DNA of 10,480 bases from Candidatus Bathyarchaeum sp. (GTDB lineage: Archaea > Thermoproteota > Bathyarchaeia > Bathyarchaeales > Bathyarchaeaceae), in assembly GCA_003096255.1 (NCBI GenBank), contig PIXS01000329.1, positions 1-10,480 of the forward strand, in the 5' to 3' direction. This document shows positions 1 through 7,032 of this stretch, one piece after another (within the stretch, counting starts at the first letter, position 1; each line of letters begins with the position of its first letter). The translations under genes were made by a program, and so were the position numbers. A model generated the notes under the pieces. The model was not told where the DNA came from and made no database searches. It was given only the letters and a program-made list of their open reading frames with translations.

Positions 1-722
1 GCAATCACAACCTCAGCAAAAGGGGCAGAAGCAGCCGCCTTAACTGCCCCAACCAAATTAGTTGCAGCATCTGAACTCGGGCGGTCAGCTGACCTCTGGG
101 AAGCCACCATTATCACGGGCACAGGCAGGTCTTGGAGAGCAAAACTCAGGGCTGCTGCAGTGTACCCTAACGTGTCGGTTCCGTGGGCTACCACAACGCC
201 TGATACGCCATTTCTGATGTGTTTGGCAACCGTTTTCGCGGTTTCAATCCAATGTTTCGCGGTGATGTTTTCGCTGAAAATGCTGAAAAGAATCTCCGTG
301 TCCACCACAGCTATTTCTGAAAGCTCAGGAACCACGCTGTACAGCTCGCTGGCAGAAAGGGCGGCGCGTACACCACCTGTTCTGTAGTCAACTCTGCTAG
401 CTATTGTGCCTCCAGTGCTTACGATGGCTATCCGAGGCAAACTTTTGTTCTGTTCTGGAAGTGGCGGAGGCTTAAACTTTGGTTTGATTCCCTCACCCAC
501 CTTTTCTATCTGTGTCGACTCGTCTATGCGAACTCCCACATTGTAGCCGCTCTTCATCTTAACTACAACATGGTATTCGTCCCCAATCTCTGAGCGGGGA
601 ATAAGGATGCCCTCCCAGCTCTCATTATCTTTGGTTACCTGAATCACATCACCGATTTCGGCTCCCGCACTCTTCAAAAGCTTTAATGCATATCCCCTGT
701 AACCCGGAAACTCTTCACTCAA
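1..722 (-). CDS. gatD: Glu-tRNA(Gln) amidotransferase subunit D (3' end cut by window edge)
   Basis: GatD is the glutaminase-like subunit of the archaeal GatDE complex, which converts misacylated Glu-tRNA(Gln) to Gln-tRNA(Gln) in the cytoplasm. It releases ammonia from an amide donor and passes it to GatE. Reading the minus strand from 722 gives 240 codons. Residues 1-75 look like the small N-terminal beta domain of GatD. The asparaginase-like domain then carries the first catalytic-threonine motif STGGTIAS (about 102-109), the second motif HGTDT (about 180-184) and SQRSADRPSSDA (208-219). I chose the TTG at 720-722 because an in-frame TGA lies nine codons upstream, no ATG or GTG intervenes, and AGGAG sits 9 nt before it. 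The remaining C-terminal part, including the distal catalytic lysine, lies outside the window, as presumably does gatE. The family assignment is very secure; the TTG start is likely. Confidence 0.95.
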   Translation of the reverse strand, partial: MSEEFPGYRGYALKLLKSAGAEIGDVIQVTKDNESWEGILIPRSEIGDEYHVVVKMKSGYNVGVRIDESTQIEKVGEGIKPKFKPPPLPEQNKSLPRIAIVSTGGTIASRVDYRTGGVRAALSASELYSVVPELSEIAVVDTEILFSIFSENITAKHWIETAKTVAKHIRNGVSGVVVAHGTDTLGYTAAALSFALQDLPVPVIMVASQRSADRPSSDAATNLVGAVKAAASAPFAEVVI

Positions 723-731
723 TCCCGTCTT

Positions 732-736
732 CTCCT
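732..736 (-). promoter_or_regulatory. Shine-Dalgarno site of gatD
   Basis: Minus-strand AGGAG, 9 nt before the TTG at 722. It decides the start, because no ATG is available and an in-frame stop lies close upstream. Confidence 0.65.
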
Positions 737-778
737 GTTTCAGTTCTCTTCAGCGGAAGATGCTGAAAACATATTCCA

Positions 779-802
779 TTACTTATACCAGTTTATTAAA
801 GG
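779..802 (-). promoter_or_regulatory. Putative gatD promoter (TATA-like boxes)
   Basis: On the minus strand the 172-nt gap between the TrmB-type gene and gatD contains CTTTAATAAA (about 793-802) and GGTATAAGTA (about 780-789), both resembling an archaeal TATA box. Either would give a leader of roughly 35-50 nt that includes the AGGAG site, so gatD probably has its own promoter rather than depending on read-through from the regulator gene. This is pattern-based only. Confidence 0.4.
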
Positions 803-894
803 ATTCAGTAAGGGCATTTGGAGATGCAGTTTGTCACAGCTGTAGCCGAACTCAAGTTAAACTGCTTCAGTAATTCCTACTCTATCAGCTGCAT

Positions 895-1725
895 CTATAG
901 CTCAAAAGCAGCTATCTCTTCACTATCGATATTGTATTCTGGTTCTTCCAGTGCAGTGGTCCAAAGGATTGTGAAGAAATTTTGCATCCCAGAAATCAAA
1001 CTGGGATTGTTTGACAATAAGGCAGGAGACTCTGACAGTCTAGCATTCGGGTCTGTGATAATCAAAATTTCTTTTCCATCATATATATTCATCACAGTTT
1101 CTGGCGGAGAAGGAAGAAACCTGACCTCGCAGCAAATGTCTTTACTGAGGAAATTCAAAATTTTGGTAGCCGCTCTACTTTTTTCAGGTCTATCTATGAT
1201 GATGCGGCACTTGACGCCTCTATCCTTGGCTCCCTTCAGTGCTTCAGAGAACATGGAAATTTTTGAAATCCGTTTGTAGGAGCTTACGATGTTAATGGAT
1301 GATTGGGCGTTTTCGATAGAATTCTGTATCTTATATATGATGGCTTCCTTTGAAGGAACCCAAACAAATTCTGCTTTTTCTGTCAGCTGTTCCTCTTTGT
1401 TGGCGTTAAACTCGTCAAGCAATCTTTTGACCTTTGAGGTTATTGTATTCAACTCTCTATGTTTCTGTTCAAGTAAGAATGTGGCTCCTTTTTTCAGTGG
1501 TATTGCTTTGAATTTGGTTGGTCGGCTGATTACTTTTTCAATCAACCTTGATCTCTCAAGGTCTGCTGTTATGCGATAAACATCCTGTCTTGCTATGTGC
1601 GTGTTTTTGGAAATTGTTTTCGCATCTAGACATCCAAAATGGCAGAGTGTCAAGTAGATTTTTGCTTGACACAGGGTTAATCCTAACCCTTGTAAAACCT
1701 CTACCCCCCTGTTAGAAGTTGACAT
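895..1725 (-). CDS. TrmB-family transcriptional regulator
   Basis: This 276-aa protein has the TrmB layout. An N-terminal winged helix-turn-helix (about residues 5-75) contains LGLTLCQAKIYLTL, the recognition-helix region ARQDVYRITADLE and a wing followed by the typical FKAIPLKKG. A charged, probably coiled-coil linker follows (about 80-112). The C-terminal domain (about 118-270) is the phospholipase-D-like sensor fold often seen in TrmB proteins, here without HKD catalytic motifs, so a sensing role is expected. TrmB proteins control sugar transport, central metabolism or other regulons by binding small ligands; the ligand here cannot be read from sequence. The gene is divergent from the secreted propeller gene across a 139-nt intergenic region, so co-regulation or autoregulation is plausible. 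The ATG at 1725 has GGGGA directly before it and probably a very short leader. Confidence 0.85.
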   Translation of the reverse strand: MSTSNRGVEVLQGLGLTLCQAKIYLTLCHFGCLDAKTISKNTHIARQDVYRITADLERSRLIEKVISRPTKFKAIPLKKGATFLLEQKHRELNTITSKVKRLLDEFNANKEEQLTEKAEFVWVPSKEAIIYKIQNSIENAQSSINIVSSYKRISKISMFSEALKGAKDRGVKCRIIIDRPEKSRAATKILNFLSKDICCEVRFLPSPPETVMNIYDGKEILIITDPNARLSESPALLSNNPSLISGMQNFFTILWTTALEEPEYNIDSEEIAAFEL

Positions 1726-1745
1726 TCCCCTTCAGTTACATTTAC

Positions 1746-1812
1746 GTCGTTTTTAGTTAAAAAACTTGTGTTTTGTCAGTGGGACACCGACTTACCACAT
1801 TTTAACTACGAC
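1746..1812. promoter_or_regulatory. Divergent promoter/operator region between the TrmB-type gene and the propeller gene
   Basis: Two TATA-like boxes face away from each other and are inverted copies. On the plus strand AGTTAAA lies at 1755-1761 and TTTAACT at 1801-1807, with GTCG (1746-1749) and CGAC (1809-1812) further out. Minus-strand TTTAACTA lies about 30 nt upstream of the regulator ATG, which fits a nearly leaderless transcript. Plus-strand TTTTAACTA (1800-1808) lies about 60 nt upstream of the ATG at 1865, which fits a leader of about 30 nt with a ribosome site. The symmetry also fits a regulator-binding site overlapping both promoters. Confidence 0.45.
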
Positions 1813-1851
1813 TAAAAGCAAAGAGGTAGACCGTGAAAAAACAAAAAATAT

Positions 1852-1855
1852 GGAG
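1852..1855 (+). promoter_or_regulatory. Shine-Dalgarno site of the propeller gene
   Basis: GGAG lies 9 nt before the ATG at 1865. It favours that start over in-frame ATGs at 1850 and 1856 and the far-upstream ATG at 1766, which would place about 33 polar residues ahead of the signal peptide. Confidence 0.55.
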
Positions 1856-1864
1856 ATGGAAATT

Positions 1865-4459
1865 ATGAACCTGAAAAATAAAACAAAAATTACCACTATC
1901 GCATTAATTTCGATATTGGCTATGTCGGCGGTACTCTTTACTTTACCAATAACCATCGCCCAGGACGAGCCAGGAACTTGGCAGACGTATCCCTTCCTTG
2001 GTGCTATACCTAACCCAGTAGGAAAAGGTCAGACAGTGCTTTTCCACGTCGGAATTTTCCAGCAACTCCTTAGCGCACAGATGGGCTGGGAAGACATAAG
2101 CATAATCATTGAGAAACCTGACGGAACAACAGACACAATTGATGGCATTAGAACCGACTCGACTGGAGGAACAGGAAAAACATACACGCCTGACCAAGTA
2201 GGAATATATCTCTGTAAAACACACTTCCCTGCACAAGAAATAACTGCAACCAAAAGGGCTCCAGGTGGTGCCCGAGGCGCGCCCCCGTTGCCTATTGGTA
2301 CTGTAATGCTAGAAAGCGAAAGCGCGGTACTTGAACTTGAGGTACTAGAGGATCCAATAACCTATTATCCTGATAATCCGCTTCCAAGTGAATACTGGAC
2401 ACGACCAATAGATGCACAACTTAGATCATGGCAAAGAATTGCTGGTAACTGGCTAGCTGCAAGCAACGAGTTCCCTAGCGCCGTACCTGGTAACGAAGAA
2501 GCACCAGAGACTGCGCATATCCTGTGGACAAAAGAGCTAACGCAAGGAGGCTTAGCTGGAGCGACAGATACGCGTGTTCCATATTGGGCCTTTAGTCACG
2601 GAGATGCATACGAAGGCAAATGGCAAGATCGACTCATCATCAACGGCATACTCATCTATGATCATCGTTCTAACGACGAGCCATACTATTATACTGCTGT
2701 AGATGTGCGTACCGGTGAAGAACTCTGGAAGAAGGTCATTGAGGAAGGATCGATAGCCTTTGGTCAGAACATGGTATGGGAAGGCTATAACCATCATGCC
2801 GTTTACCCGTACTTCTGGGTAACTTCAGGCTCTACTTGGTATTCGTATGACCCCTATACTGGAGAAATGGAATTCACAGTGGAGAACGTACCTTCTGGCA
2901 CCACACTTACTGATGAAAACGGCTGGCTCTATAGGGTCGGTCTCAACTTTACTAGTGGTGAAGGATATATCTGGAGCTTGACCGATCTTGTCGAACCCTT
3001 CGGCGAAGACAGTCCCGCTCCGGGAAGTTGGCTTCCAGCTGGCTCCTTCTATGGACGCAGACATGCCACATATGACGCAGCAGCAGTCAATGAAACCACA
3101 CAAATACCCCTAGAAGCGACCACACGTGCATACCTATCAGAATTCACGTTCGCAGCTGACCATTGCCCAGGTGGTAGCGGCGTGATCCGTGGAATGGCTT
3201 TGGGTGACAAAATATTTGGTCTACAATACAGTTCATCAGAAATCAAAACTTGGGCTATCAGCTTGGAAGAAGGACATGAAGGAACTTTGCTGTACAGCGA
3301 AACTTGGACAGCACCAGCTGAATGGGTCAATGGTAACTTCGAAATAGAATTCAACGCACTAAGCTTAGAGGATAGCGCTGCGGTTATTTGGACAAAAGAC
3401 ACTCTGGAATACTATTGCTTCAGCACTGACACGGGAAAACTCGTGTGGGGTCCAGCTGAACCCGAATATTACATGAACTATTATGGTTGGACAGAATTTC
3501 TGGAGCGCCCACCATTTATTTGGGATGGCAAGCTCTACTCAACTGGTGCCGGAGGGCACATCTACTGCTACGACATCACTAACGGCGATGTCATATGGGA
3601 CTACATTGCAGACGATCCCTACCAGGAATACTTGTTCGCTAACGAATGGTGGCAGTTCTTCCTATTCATTGCTGACGGCAAACTCTACTCAGCTCATCTG
3701 GAACACTCTGCTATAGAACCTATGCCACGTGGTGCACCATTCTTATGTCTTGACGCACAAAATGGTGATCTCATATGGAGAGCCGATGGTTTGTTCCGTT
3801 CAACCCGTTGGGGAGGACGTGGAATCATTGGCGACAGCGTAATGGTGAGCTTTGATACCTACGACAACCGCATCTATGGTGTTGGTAAAGGTGCAAGCGC
3901 CATAACTGTTGAATGCCCACAAGACGCAACAACTGACTCAGGTGTTACACTCAAAGGCACTGTTATGGATGTGTCTCCAGGATGTCTATCAGACACTAAT
4001 ATACAAATACGCTTCCCGAAAGGAGTTCCTGCAGTAGCTGACGCATGCATGAGCGAATGGATGCTGTACGTATGGAAACAATTTGCGCGCCCAATGGACA
4101 TAACTGGTGTTCCAGTGAAGCTAGAGGCGGTCACTCCTGGTGGTACCCTTGAATATATCGGCACTACGACAAGCGACGCATATGGCAACTATGGCTTTGG
4201 TTGGTACCCTGACCAAGTAGGTCTATACATGATCATAGCTACCTTTGAAGGCTCTGGCGCATACTATGGTGCTACAGAAACAACTTACCTAGAAGTTTCT
4301 GAGCCCATGATCGTAGATTGTCCAGACCCATGTCCCGATATGCCTGATGATATTGGCGAACGACTAGACACACAAACAATGTACATTCTGATACTCATAG
4401 TGCTGGTCATAATAGCAATAATAATCGCCATATACTGCTTGATGAAATGCCGCAAATAG
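1865..4459 (+). CDS. Secreted, membrane-anchored PQQ-like beta-propeller protein
   Basis: The 864-aa product (from the ATG at 1865) is predicted to face the cell exterior. Residues 1-32 form a signal peptide: basic MNLKNKTK, a hydrophobic core ending at LPITIA, and probable cleavage before QDEPG. Next come an Ig-like beta domain (about 35-150), then a long propeller-like region with YWTRPI, and repeated blade motifs of the type xDxxTGExxW (for example VDVRTGEELW, YDITNGDVIW, LDAQNGDLIW). A second Ig-like domain rich in glycine and tyrosine follows (about 720-810), then a Cys-Pro stalk and one transmembrane helix (about 840-860) with a short basic tail. Such proteins are abundant in some archaea; no cofactor or substrate is established, and PQQ binding should not be assumed. 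The divergent TrmB-type gene is the likely regulator. The gene is monocistronic: the downstream neighbour is convergent. Confidence 0.85.
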   Translation: MNLKNKTKITTIALISILAMSAVLFTLPITIAQDEPGTWQTYPFLGAIPNPVGKGQTVLFHVGIFQQLLSAQMGWEDISIIIEKPDGTTDTIDGIRTDSTGGTGKTYTPDQVGIYLCKTHFPAQEITATKRAPGGARGAPPLPIGTVMLESESAVLELEVLEDPITYYPDNPLPSEYWTRPIDAQLRSWQRIAGNWLAASNEFPSAVPGNEEAPETAHILWTKELTQGGLAGATDTRVPYWAFSHGDAYEGKWQDRLIINGILIYDHRSNDEPYYYTAVDVRTGEELWKKVIEEGSIAFGQNMVWEGYNHHAVYPYFWVTSGSTWYSYDPYTGEMEFTVENVPSGTTLTDENGWLYRVGLNFTSGEGYIWSLTDLVEPFGEDSPAPGSWLPAGSFYGRRHATYDAAAVNETTQIPLEATTRAYLSEFTFAADHCPGGSGVIRGMALGDKIFGLQYSSSEIKTWAISLEEGHEGTLLYSETWTAPAEWVNGNFEIEFNALSLEDSAAVIWTKDTLEYYCFSTDTGKLVWGPAEPEYYMNYYGWTEFLERPPFIWDGKLYSTGAGGHIYCYDITNGDVIWDYIADDPYQEYLFANEWWQFFLFIADGKLYSAHLEHSAIEPMPRGAPFLCLDAQNGDLIWRADGLFRSTRWGGRGIIGDSVMVSFDTYDNRIYGVGKGASAITVECPQDATTDSGVTLKGTVMDVSPGCLSDTNIQIRFPKGVPAVADACMSEWMLYVWKQFARPMDITGVPVKLEAVTPGGTLEYIGTTTSDAYGNYGFGWYPDQVGLYMIIATFEGSGAYYGATETTYLEVSEPMIVDCPDPCPDMPDDIGERLDTQTMYILILIVLVIIAIIIAIYCLMKCRK

Positions 4460-4484
4460 CAACACAACACAAAATCAAATCCCC

Positions 4485-4506
4485 CTTCCCTTTTTTCTAT
4501 GGGAAG
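4485..4506 (+). terminator. Putative terminator of the propeller gene
   Basis: A perfect 6-bp stem CTTCCC/GGGAAG encloses a loop starting with six T residues, 25 nt after the stop codon. A pyrimidine-rich tract (4481-4499) runs through it. Archaeal termination mainly needs the T-rich stretch, so this is the best candidate. Confidence 0.45.
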
Positions 4507-4550
4507 TAAAACATTGAATAAAGAGAAAGGACTGAAAAGGTTTCAAGCAC

Positions 4551-4597
4551 AAAACATGAAAATTACCAAGGATAGTGGAAAGGGTTTTTCATGTTTT
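4551..4597. repeat. Perfect 12-bp inverted repeat
   Basis: AAAACATGAAAA at 4551-4562 and its exact complement at 4586-4597 are separated by 23 nt. The stem can be extended by ACC/GGT inside after a two-base bulge. ACTGAAAA (4531-4538) can alternatively pair with TTTTCAGT (4594-4601), so two foldings compete. It may be a secondary terminator or a structured 3' tail. Confidence 0.55.
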
Positions 4598-4623
4598 CAG
4601 TCTCCATAATAAGCATGCTGAAA

Positions 4624-4773
4624 CCTCAGCAAACCTTGTCTCTTTATTTGCGAAATAAAAAGTCAAACAAAAACAGGCTGAGTAGGCTCCCACGCAGGAA
4701 ATGAACTTTACATGTATTGAAAAGTTTCATCTTAAAATTCCTCAGTTTGCTTGTGTAGGAGCCTCAGCAAACC
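4624..4773. repeat. 12-nt direct repeat pair CCTCAGCAAACC
   Basis: Identical copies occur at 4624-4635 and 4762-4773, flanking the small hairpin and the nested palindrome. A match of this length inside 360 nt is unlikely by chance, but its function is unknown. Confidence 0.4.
4677..4768. repeat. Imperfect nested palindrome of about 90 nt
   Basis: Outer arms GCTGAGTAGGCTCC (4677-4690) and GGAGCCTCAGC (4758-4768) pair with a 3-nt bulge. Middle arms AGGAA (4696-4700) and TTCCT (4738-4742) follow. Inner arms ATGAACTTT (4701-4709) and AAAGTTTCAT (4721-4730) pair with one bulged A. The arrangement resembles a degenerate hairpin element or a small structured RNA. Coverage of pairing is partial, so it is reported as a repeat only. 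Confidence 0.4.
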
Positions 4774-4794
4774 CGTGTTTGTGTTTCTGTGAAA

Positions 4795-4814
4795 AATGAA
4801 AAGACAGTTTCATT
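4795..4814 (-). terminator. Putative terminator of elp3
   Basis: Directly after the elp3 stop, the minus strand folds as AATGAAA/TTTCATT around a 6-nt loop. The region is T-rich (TTTTCATTTTTC) on the elp3 sense strand, which suits archaeal termination. Confidence 0.4.
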
Positions 4815-4817
4815 GCT

Positions 4818-6416
4818 TCAGTCAAGTTGTTTGGAGACATATGGTCCATCATAGCTGTAGCCGAACTGTTTGTAGTATTGTTTTGTTCCAAGGGCGCTTG
4901 TTACCGCAATTTTGCCTCGATTGTAGTCTTCTTTGGCGGTTCGTTCAGCTTCAGACAAAAGAATGCTGCCATAGCCTTTATGCTGCCACGCTCCTGAAAC
5001 ATGTTTACCTACTGGAACCAAAGGCCCGAAAACTCGGAGTTCGCGGACTATCCCTGTCGTTTCAGGAACTATTTCAGGTCTACTAGCGCTCTCTGATGGA
5101 ATACGTAATCGGACGTAACCAAGCAGAATGTCGTTAACTGTGTCTTCAGCGGAAATGAACAGTTCAGTTCCACCTGAAGCCTCTTCCGAGACTGTCTTGA
5201 TTTCGATTTCTTTTGGGTCAGGCTTCACTTTATCCTTTAGCCATCTATGTCCCACTTCGCGGCATCTTATGCAACGGCATCGCAATCCTTCTGCTCCGAG
5301 CTTCTCCAAGGCAATTTGTCTAAGGTTGCTCAGTTTCACTCCAGCCTCAATGAGGTTGGCGGGGATGTCCCTTTGAACCCTCATGATTCTGACCCACGGA
5401 GGAACAAACTTTTTCAGTTCCGCGATTAACTGAGCAGCCTCATCTGTGGTGTAGGGGTTATAGTCTCCCTGTTTCCACCAATCATACACTTTTGTTCCCT
5501 TAATCACCAAGCAAGGATAAAGTTTGATCATATCTGGCTTAAAATGTGGGCTCGAAAAAATTTCCTTGAAGCCTTTGAGGTCACGTTCAAAGCTTGAGCC
5601 TGGCAAACCTGGCATAAGATGGTAAACAATCTTCAAACCTGCGTCCTTCATTATTCTGGTGGCTTCTACAACATCCTTTACTTGGTGACCCCTATTAACG
5701 CCCGCATAAATGTCATCGTAAACATTCTGGACTCCCAGTTCCACTCTTGTTACGCCCATAGAAAGCATCCTGTCAACCTGCTCTCTTTTTGCCCAGTCAG
5801 GTCTAGTTTCGACGGTGATTCCAACATTGCGGATTCGGCTGGTCTCCGCCAGCTTTTTTGCTTCATCCAAGGAACCTGACTTCTGTTCTGTTATGGCATC
5901 TAAGCACTGCTTAACAAAATTTTCTTGATATTCGAGGGGCGTGCTGGGAAATGTGCCGCCCATGACGATAATTTCCACCTTGTCAACCTTGTGTCCTATA
6001 GCCTCTAACTGCTTGATGCGGGTTCTAACCTGATTGTATGAATTGTAGCTGTTTTGTGCCCCCCGTAGGGCAGCTGGTTCATGACCCGTGTAGCTTTGAG
6101 GAACACCCTCAGTAGGTCCCCCAGGACAGTATGCACAAGGCTCATCTTTGGGGCAGGGCGAAGGCTCCGTCATCACAGCAACTACTGTTACTCCTGAGAT
6201 GGTGCGAACTGTTTTTCTTCGCAGTATTGGAAGCAGTTTTGCGCTTTCTTCAGGTGTGAGGTGCCTGATTATTTCCGCGTTGGATGGAACCTTGTTTAGT
6301 TTGTGTTTTCCTGCAATTTTGATTTTAATGTGGTCAACGTCCCTTTTTGTGGGCGTTGGCATCTCCATTAGGCGCTGAATAATCTCTCGGTACGGGGCAC
6401 TGCTCATCAGTTTCAT
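4818..6416 (-). CDS. elp3: tRNA uridine(34) 5-carboxymethylaminomethyl-modifying radical SAM/GNAT enzyme Elp3
   Basis: Elp3 makes the carboxymethyl group at C5 of wobble uridine in tRNA from acetyl-CoA, using a radical SAM centre and an acetyltransferase domain. The 532-aa length is full for the family. After an N-terminal tRNA-binding helical region (about 1-70), the iron-sulfur cysteines are C88, C94 and C97 in CPKDEPCAYCPGG. Radical SAM core motifs include VIMGGTF-like VMGGTFPS (151-158), GITVETRPD (199-207) and ELGVQ (226-230). Conserved segments LVIKGTKVYDWW and MRVQRDIP follow, then a zinc-site cluster RCRCIRC (about 379-385). The GNAT domain (about 405-530) has acetyl-CoA loop QHKGYG (478-483) and the Y514-Y515 pair. 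A TATA-like box about 30 nt before the ATG at 6416 suggests a leaderless message; an ATG three codons in is the alternative. It has a methyltransferase gene 47 nt upstream on the same strand. Confidence 0.96.
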   Translation of the reverse strand: MKLMSSAPYREIIQRLMEMPTPTKRDVDHIKIKIAGKHKLNKVPSNAEIIRHLTPEESAKLLPILRRKTVRTISGVTVVAVMTEPSPCPKDEPCAYCPGGPTEGVPQSYTGHEPAALRGAQNSYNSYNQVRTRIKQLEAIGHKVDKVEIIVMGGTFPSTPLEYQENFVKQCLDAITEQKSGSLDEAKKLAETSRIRNVGITVETRPDWAKREQVDRMLSMGVTRVELGVQNVYDDIYAGVNRGHQVKDVVEATRIMKDAGLKIVYHLMPGLPGSSFERDLKGFKEIFSSPHFKPDMIKLYPCLVIKGTKVYDWWKQGDYNPYTTDEAAQLIAELKKFVPPWVRIMRVQRDIPANLIEAGVKLSNLRQIALEKLGAEGLRCRCIRCREVGHRWLKDKVKPDPKEIEIKTVSEEASGGTELFISAEDTVNDILLGYVRLRIPSESASRPEIVPETTGIVRELRVFGPLVPVGKHVSGAWQHKGYGSILLSEAERTAKEDYNRGKIAVTSALGTKQYYKQFGYSYDGPYVSKQLD

Positions 6417-6442
6417 CTACAAAATATGCTCGGAAGCTTTCA

Positions 6443-6450
6443 GATAAAGC
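6443..6450 (-). promoter_or_regulatory. TATA-like box of elp3
   Basis: Minus-strand GCTTTATC lies about 27-34 nt upstream of the elp3 ATG at 6416, inside the 47-nt gap after the methyltransferase stop. The spacing places the transcript start at or a few bases before the ATG, so elp3 may be transcribed leaderlessly and independently of the methyltransferase. Confidence 0.45.
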
Positions 6451-6463
6451 CTACAGTTCTTGC

Positions 6464-7021
6464 CTAAAGTCTTGTGCACACGGCAACATGACCCTTCAGT
6501 TGATTATCATTATTCAATGTGACAACCTTCAGCTGTGCTCTCTCAAGAACTTCAGTGAAGCTTTCTTGTGTGAACGATTTTTTGAATCCAGTTACTGCAA
6601 AGGTTGCTTGGGGTTTGCTGACTCTTTTCATTTCAGAGAGGGTTTTTGTGGGGTCTGGCATGTTTTGTAGTACGGTTATGACGAAGATTTTGTCGAATGT
6701 GTGGTCTGGGAAGGGTGTGTTGTCTGCGTCTGCAAGAATGATGGCTACGTTTGTCATGTTTTTTGTGCGTTTTTTTGCTTCCACGAGAGCCTTCTGTGAC
6801 AAGTCTATGCCCACCACCAGTCCAACTTGTTTGTTGATGTGCTGAAACAGGAAGCCTGTTCCACATCCCAAGTCTAAGACAAGCTCATTGGAGTCCAGCT
6901 CTATGCTGTTTAGTATGTCTTCTATTTTGCTGTCCTGTTCTCCCATGTACTGCACATTATAGATTGCAGCTTGCCTGTCATAATGTTGCATGTTACTGCG
7001 CTTTTCTTTCCATTCCTGCAT
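6464..7021 (-). CDS. Class I SAM-dependent methyltransferase
   Basis: This 185-aa protein has a UbiE/Methyltransf_11-like Rossmann fold. An N-terminal YDRQAAIYNVQY segment (about 14-25) is followed by motif I VLDLGCGTGFL (about 48-58), which binds S-adenosylmethionine. Motif II acidic GIDLS (about 72-76) contacts the ribose. ADADNTPFPDHTFDKIFV (about 97-114) matches the post-II region, and the SEMKRVSKP segment is typical of this superfamily. The substrate cannot be inferred: small-molecule, quinone or protein targets are all possible, and the short C-terminus leaves little room for a substrate-specific domain. An internal ATG at codon 11 (nt 6991) is an alternative start just before the conserved region. 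It is co-directional with elp3, but elp3 seems to have its own TATA-like box, so a link to tRNA modification is only positional. Confidence 0.85.
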   Translation of the reverse strand: MQEWKEKRSNMQHYDRQAAIYNVQYMGEQDSKIEDILNSIELDSNELVLDLGCGTGFLFQHINKQVGLVVGIDLSQKALVEAKKRTKNMTNVAIILADADNTPFPDHTFDKIFVITVLQNMPDPTKTLSEMKRVSKPQATFAVTGFKKSFTQESFTEVLERAQLKVVTLNNDNQLKGHVAVCTRL

Positions 7022-7032
7022 ACTTCTCAGAA

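Larger units (their letters stand above)
4460..4817. other. Convergent intergenic region rich in hairpins and short repeats
   Basis: This 358-nt stretch separates the 3' ends of the propeller gene and elp3 and holds no supported gene. It contains the terminator candidates at each end and four other elements. First, a perfect 12-bp inverted repeat, AAAACATGAAAA (4551-4562) with its complement at 4586-4597. Second, a 7-bp hairpin with a 3-nt loop at 4643-4659. Third, an imperfect nested palindrome at about 4677-4768 (GGCTCC/GGAGCC outer arms, AGGAA/TTCCT middle, ATGAACTTT against AAAGTTTCAT inner). Fourth, a 12-nt direct repeat CCTCAGCAAACC at 4624-4635 and 4762-4773. No box C/D signature, tRNA fold or transposase fragment was seen. 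Confidence 0.6.

Noticed and set aside
818..1279. 153-codon plus-strand ORF over the TrmB-type gene.
   Set aside because: It is antisense to a clearly recognisable TrmB-family protein and has no domain of its own; typical shadow frame.
1766..1864. N-terminal extension of the propeller protein from the ATG at 1766.
   Set aside because: It would put 33 mostly polar residues before the signal peptide and run through the divergent promoter boxes; the ATG at 1865 has a GGAG site.
3049..3402. 117-codon minus-strand ORF inside the propeller gene.
   Set aside because: It opposes well-conserved propeller coding sequence and shows no recognisable features.
4644..4730. 28-codon minus-strand ORF with a hydrophobic C-terminal half and GAGG 9 nt before its ATG.
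   Set aside because: It lies wholly within the hairpin-rich intergenic region, its stop falls in the 4643-4659 hairpin, and its composition reflects AT-rich palindromes. Too short to support without conservation data.
4624..4773. CRISPR-like or mobile-element interpretation of the CCTCAGCAAACC repeats.
   Set aside because: Only two short copies, no regular spacer series, no transposase and no target-site duplication identified.
6519..6845. 108-codon plus-strand ORF across the methyltransferase.
   Set aside because: Antisense of the SAM-binding Rossmann region; the minus-strand frame carries the conserved motifs.
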